Shown here one piece after another: positions 61,401-64,000 of a stretch of DNA of 64,000 bases. The notes below the pieces were generated by a model. The model was not told where the DNA came from. It was given only the letters and a program-made list of their open reading frames with translations, and ran no database searches. How positions within the stretch are numbered: position 1 is the stretch's first letter; every line of letters starts with the position of its first letter. The translations under genes and the position numbers were made by a program. Origin of the DNA: Capillimicrobium parvum (lineage in GTDB: Bacteria; Actinomycetota; Thermoleophilia; Solirubrobacterales; Solirubrobacteraceae); contig NZ_CP087164.1 in NCBI RefSeq assembly GCF_021172045.1, positions 992,001 through 1,056,000 on the forward strand, written 5' to 3'.

Positions 61401-61834
61401 GCTTGGACGTCAACGTCGACGCCTACGTCCCCGCCGACTACGTCCCGTACGAGCAGGCGAAGATCGACGTGCACCGGCGCATCGCGGGGGCGGCCGAGGT
61501 CGCCGACCTGGCGCTGCTGCGCGACGAGCTCGAGGACCGCTTCGGACCCGTCCCGGAGCCGCTGTCGAACCTGATCTCCCTGCAGCAGGCGCGCATCAAG
61601 CTCGGCCAGGCCGGCGCGCAGGCCGTGACGTTCCGGGGCGGACGGCTGGCGGTCACGCCGGTCGAGCTCGACTCCGTGCGCGCGAAGCGCATCCGCGAGC
61701 AGATCCCCGGCGCGCTGTACGAGTCCGGCAAGTCGCAGCTGTCCGTTCGCGTCCCCGACGACCCCCAGCAGCGCTTCCCCGCGGTCGTCCACGCGGCCGA
61801 CGTGCTTCTTTCGGTGACTCGAGAGGCCGCTTGA
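58442..61834 (+). CDS. mfd: Transcription-repair coupling factor
   Basis: 1130 residues, normal length. UvrB-homology region at the N-terminus (FASSSLRPYVLAALADQ, FYPSRGVAYESHLAPPPHLVGLR, GQFAVRGGILDIYPATED). RNA polymerase-interacting domain (ADLRAGDIVVHEDHGIARFAG). RecG-like ATPase motor with Walker A GDVGYGKTEVALRAAF (about 616), DEEQRFGVKQKELL (about 718), MSATPIPRTLQMSLAG, TSIIESGIDIPQANTL and QIRGRVGRSRERAYAYLL. It removes stalled RNA polymerase and recruits UvrA. The start ATG 58442 sits 51 bases after a TAGACT hexamer. Confidence 0.97.
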   Translation: MALRPLLALIEDDPGGSTLVRDGGRAFASSSLRPYVLAALADQDASKPAIVVAGDDRQARDLAADLRAWLAPRRVRFYPSRGVAYESHLAPPPHLVGLRVAALDALLDPGTVDAPVVVVSAVALSEKVPDPELRPHSLRLVVGDLIDVDEFTQQLADAGYERVDQVSDRGQFAVRGGILDIYPATEDRAVRVDLFDIEIESLRWFSTFTQRSLGDAEAVEIAPAAELAPEHRELAEIAALSSEDERPGHRAPSTDEADERWFARGRIAELLPVDRFRAFLDLAPDDALLLVAAEEEIAPALADHWQDVCAAFHAEDAHDLYVKPEEIQAALDARARVRLSAISGDQPIELRGQAADTGSRSLKEAESELEKLVRSGYRTVVTWARHGEGERAAYNLARLKAGWLDGVPVYDASLHFATASLRDGFIAPSLKLAVVPEHRLIRRRRAEPSGPAVSGKRGVLRSFADLRAGDIVVHEDHGIARFAGFDTRTVAGVTRDYLLLEYAGEDRVFVPSDQLAKISRYVGAGGEHPPLSKLGGTRWDTIKARARRAAQELAGELLNLYAERKRRSGFAFDPDGDWLRDFEAKFPHTETADQREAIEVVKADMETARPMDRLICGDVGYGKTEVALRAAFKAVEGGKQVLMLVPTTILAQQHFGTFSERLRDYPFTIEHVSRFRPAKEQREAVARFNQGKVDILIGTHRLLSRDVRPKDLGLLIVDEEQRFGVKQKELLRQLKLRVDVIAMSATPIPRTLQMSLAGVRDISVIETPPEGRRPVKTYVGEYDEDLVKQALEREHKRGGQAFFLHNRVETIDETAERLRALCPGMTFAVGHGQLDADELEQRMLSFLRGDADVLVATSIIESGIDIPQANTLVVERADVFGLAQLYQIRGRVGRSRERAYAYLLYPSADALTQEAAQRLAALSDYTELGAGFKIAMRDLEIRGAGNLLGDEQSGHVAALGFELYLQMLDEAVRAAEGMADDAPEPVRLDVNVDAYVPADYVPYEQAKIDVHRRIAGAAEVADLALLRDELEDRFGPVPEPLSNLISLQQARIKLGQAGAQAVTFRGGRLAVTPVELDSVRAKRIREQIPGALYESGKSQLSVRVPDDPQQRFPAVVHAADVLLSVTREAA

Positions 61835-61886
61835 TCCGCGGTTCAGGAACTCACGCCACCCTGCGCCGGATGCGCCATCGTTCCGC

Positions 61887-61892
61887 TACCCT
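61887..61892 (+). promoter_or_regulatory. -10-like hexamer TACCCT before PrsA-like gene
   Basis: TACCCT, 10 bases (CTCGCGCCCT), then ATG 61903; no ribosome binding site. Confidence 0.4.
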
Positions 61893-61902
61893 CTCGCGCC
61901 CT

Positions 61903-63111
61903 ATGCGCTCGACGCTTCGACTTCTGCTGCCCATCGGGCTCCTCGCCCTGCTCGCCGTCGGCCTGGCGGCCTGTGGCGGCGGCGGTGACGGCGACAACGG
62001 CGCCAGCAGCAACGACCTCCCCGGCAACGCCGTCGCCCAGGTCGGCGAGGTGTCCGTGACGAAGGACGACTTCACGCACTGGCTCAACGTGGCGGCCGTC
62101 TCGTCGGCCCAGCAGACCGGGGCCAAGGGGGCTGCCGCCCAGGCGCCCGTCCCGCCGGACTTCACGGCCTGCGTGGCGGGCAAGAAGGAGAACGCGCCCA
62201 AGCCGGCCAAGGGCCAGCCGACCACGACGGACGCCCAGTACAAGGCGCAGTGCAAGCAGGAGTACGAGTCGCTGCGCGACCAGGTCATGTCGTTCCTGAT
62301 CTCGGCGCAGTGGATCCAGCAGGAGGCGGCGAAGCGCAACATCACGATCACCGACGCGCAGCTGCAGAAGGACTTCGACAAGACGAAGAAGCAGTCGTTC
62401 CCGAAGGACGCCGACTACCAGAAGTTCCTGAAGTCGTCGGGCATGACGGAGCAGGACATCCTCTTCCGGGTCAAGCTGGACTCGCTGAGCAACAAGCTGC
62501 GCGAGCAGGTCGTCAAGGGCAAGGACAACGTCACCGACGCCCAGATCGCCACCTACTACAACAAGAACAAGCAGCGCTTCGCGACCCCGGAGACCCGCGA
62601 CGTGCGCATCGTGCTGACGAAGACCGAGGCGCAGGCCAACGCGGCCAAGAAGGCGCTGGAGGGCGGCGAGAGCTGGAGCAAGGTGGCCAAGCAGTACTCG
62701 ATCGACGAGGCCTCCAAGGGGCAGGGCGGGCTGCTGTCGGGCATCGCCAAGGGCCAGCAGGAGAAGGCGCTCGACGACGCGCTGTTCGGCGCGAAGAAGA
62801 GCACCATCGGCGGCCCGGTCAAGACCCAGTTCGGCTGGTACGTCTACGAGGTCGAGAAGATCACGCCGGCCAACCAGCAGACGCAGCAGCAGGCCTCCGC
62901 GACGATCAAGCAGCTCCTGCAGTCCCAGAACCAGCAGAAGGCGCTCGACGGGTTCGTCAAGGACTTCCAGAACCGCTTCAAGGGATCCACCGTCTGCCGC
63001 ACCGGCTATGTGACGCAGGACTGCAGCAACGCGCCCAAGCAGAAGACGAACACGACGACGACGCCCGCGGGCGGCGCGACGACGAACCCCGCGCCCGCGA
63101 CGACGGGCTGA
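61903..63111 (+). CDS. PrsA/SurA-like peptidyl-prolyl isomerase lipoprotein
   Basis: 402 residues. Lipoprotein signal (LLLPIGLLALLAVGLAAC, Cys at about 24). N-terminal SurA-like helical domain (AQVGEVSVTKDDFTHWLNVA, VMSFLISAQWIQQEAAKRNITIT). Then a parvulin rotamase domain (VRIVLTKTEAQANAAKKAL, SWSKVAKQYSIDEASKGQGG, STIGGPVKTQFGWYVYEVEK). A Thr/Ala/Pro-rich tail ends the protein. It should help exported proteins fold outside the membrane. The position between mfd and mazG is common in actinobacteria. Confidence 0.93.
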   Translation: MRSTLRLLLPIGLLALLAVGLAACGGGGDGDNGASSNDLPGNAVAQVGEVSVTKDDFTHWLNVAAVSSAQQTGAKGAAAQAPVPPDFTACVAGKKENAPKPAKGQPTTTDAQYKAQCKQEYESLRDQVMSFLISAQWIQQEAAKRNITITDAQLQKDFDKTKKQSFPKDADYQKFLKSSGMTEQDILFRVKLDSLSNKLREQVVKGKDNVTDAQIATYYNKNKQRFATPETRDVRIVLTKTEAQANAAKKALEGGESWSKVAKQYSIDEASKGQGGLLSGIAKGQQEKALDDALFGAKKSTIGGPVKTQFGWYVYEVEKITPANQQTQQQASATIKQLLQSQNQQKALDGFVKDFQNRFKGSTVCRTGYVTQDCSNAPKQKTNTTTTPAGGATTNPAPATTG

Positions 63112-63156
63112 GCGGCACTGAGACGAGGCGGCGGTCGCCGAGAGGCGCCGCCGCCA

Positions 63157-63162
63157 TATCCT
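63157..63162 (+). promoter_or_regulatory. -10-like hexamer TATCCT before mazG
   Basis: TATCCT, 7 bases, then GTG 63170. A GC-rich hairpin (about 63126-63155) lies immediately upstream and may end transcription of the preceding gene. Confidence 0.4.
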
Positions 63163-63169
63163 GGCGTCC

Positions 63170-63952
63170 GTGCCCGACCGCGACGAGATCACCGAGGCCC
63201 TCGGGCGCCTGGACGACCTGACGCGCCGGCTGCGGCGCGAGTGCCCGTGGGACCGCGAGCAGGATGAGCGCTCGATCGTCCCGCACACCGTCGAGGAGGC
63301 CTACGAGCTCGCCGACGCCGCCGGCCGCGGCGACGACGCCAAGCTCCTGGACGAGCTCGGCGACGTGCTCTTCCAGGTCCACTTCCTCTCCCTGCTGCTC
63401 GAGGAGCGCGGCGCCGGCGACCTCGCCCAGGTCGCCGAGCACTGCCGCCAGAAGCTCATCCGCCGCCACCCGCACGTCTTCGGCACGGCCGAGGTGGACA
63501 ACGCGGCCGAGGTCCTGGCCAACTGGGACCGCATCAAGGAGGGCGAGGCGGGCCGCGAGCGCGGCGTCTTCGCCGAGGTCCCGGAGAACCTGCCCGGGCC
63601 GCTGCTGGCGCGCAAGGTCCAGCGCCGCGCCGCCTCCAGCGGCTTCGACCCGCTCGACGCCGGCGAGGCGCTCGACGCCGCCCGCGCCACCCTCGAGCAG
63701 GTGGGCGCCGGCCCGACCGAGGACACGGTCGGCGACGCGCTCTTCGCGCTCGTCAACGTGGCGCGCAAGCACCGCATCGACCCCGAGCTCGCCGTCCGCG
63801 CCTCCGCCGCCCGCTTCCGCGGCCGCGTCGAGGCGGCCGTGGCGCTCGCGGAGGCCGCCGGGGCGAGCTGGAGCGACCTGACCGACGACCAGCGGCTCGC
63901 GCTGTACGCGCAGTCGCGCCTGACCCCACAGGAGACACCCCAAGACCCATGA
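63170..63952 (+). CDS. mazG: Nucleoside triphosphate pyrophosphohydrolase MazG
   Basis: 260 residues. MazG motif: CPWDREQDERSIVPHTVEEAYEL, with the metal-binding EExxE-type helices (LLDELGDVLFQVHFLSLLLEE), then KLIRRHPHVFG and a second, weaker repeat (EDTVGDALFALVNVARKHRIDPE). It hydrolyses aberrant NTPs to NMP and pyrophosphate. The start GTG follows a TATCCT hexamer at 7 bases. Its stop overlaps the eno start (ATGA), the common actinobacterial mazG-eno order. Confidence 0.95.
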   Translation: MPDRDEITEALGRLDDLTRRLRRECPWDREQDERSIVPHTVEEAYELADAAGRGDDAKLLDELGDVLFQVHFLSLLLEERGAGDLAQVAEHCRQKLIRRHPHVFGTAEVDNAAEVLANWDRIKEGEAGRERGVFAEVPENLPGPLLARKVQRRAASSGFDPLDAGEALDAARATLEQVGAGPTEDTVGDALFALVNVARKHRIDPELAVRASAARFRGRVEAAVALAEAAGASWSDLTDDQRLALYAQSRLTPQETPQDP

Positions 63953-64000
63953 GCCAGATCGAGAAGGTCCACGCCCGCCAGATCCTCGACTCCCGGGGCA
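63949..64000 (+). CDS. eno: Enolase, first 17 codons only
   Basis: MSQIEKVHARQILDSRG is the typical enolase N-terminus (I-x-x-V-x-A-R-x-I-L-D-S-R-G). The gene continues beyond the right edge. The ATG overlaps the mazG stop, so the two are cotranslated. Enolase makes phosphoenolpyruvate in glycolysis. Confidence 0.93.
   Translation, partial: MSQIEKVHARQILDSRG

Noticed and set aside
58151-61792. A 1213-residue open frame antisense to mfd
   Set aside because: It is the mirror of a certain gene; its protein is Arg/Asp/Val/Leu-biased with no family motif. Such frames arise from very high third-position GC.

Overview
The window is very GC-rich DNA from one strand-mixed bacterial chromosome. Gene content points to a Gram-positive-type actinobacterium, most likely class Thermoleophilia (order Solirubrobacterales, near Conexibacter, Patulibacter or Solirubrobacter). 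The reasons are frequent GTG/TTG starts, a cell-wall LytR-CpsA-Psr ligase, a VKOR plus DsbA-like pair, the CTC-type L25 followed by pth, mfd, a lipoprotein foldase, mazG and eno, a DUF4235 protein, and an anti-sigma-like extracellular domain typical of that class. The genus is inference, since no rRNA lies in the window.

Layout. (1) 1-3.8 kb: a partial RraA-like aldolase, an exported family 5 glycosidase, a small membrane protein facing an ECF sigma factor, and a small secreted membrane protein. (2) 3.8-29.3 kb: a surface/exopolysaccharide locus. It holds two Wzy/O-antigen-ligase-type polymerases, an initiating polyprenyl glycosylphosphotransferase, a PssD/PssE (Alg14/Alg13-like) split glycosyltransferase, a two-domain GT4 fusion and a further GT4, a Wzx-type flippase, two polysaccharide deacetylases, three methyltransferases, a CelD-like acyltransferase, a polysaccharide lyase with a long structured leader, and a CpsB-type phosphatase divergent from a CpsC-CpsD-type fused BY-kinase. 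A degenerate protein kinase fused to an extracellular sensor-like domain and four related receiver proteins (two lacking the DNA-binding domain) lie inside it and are plausible local regulators. (3) 29.4-64 kb: mostly housekeeping genes: glyS, LCP ligase, glucokinase, rsmI, VKOR/DsbA, metG-tatD-rsmA-ispE (each pair overlapping by 4 bases), a DedA-PAP2 fusion, a PucR-type regulator, a TSP3-repeat protein, an MTAP-like phosphorylase, tRNA-Gln-glmU-prs, L25-pth, mfd, a PrsA-like lipoprotein, mazG and the first codons of eno.

How it works together. The polysaccharide locus contains a plausible complete Wzx/Wzy-type pathway: lipid-linked initiation, sugar addition, flipping, polymerisation, chain-length/kinase control with its phosphatase, and post-assembly trimming by deacetylase and lyase. 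The housekeeping half shows a different expression style. At about a dozen genes a TANNNT hexamer sits 7-10 bases before the start codon without a ribosome binding site, which suggests leaderless mRNAs. A sigma-28-like promoter ends 7 bases before the TSP3 gene, and glmU begins 2 bases after the 3' end of a tRNA gene.

Limits. All calls are from reading the sequence. No searches were run, and family assignments rest on recognised motifs. Very long open frames antisense to real genes are common here because of extreme third-position GC, and they were left out.
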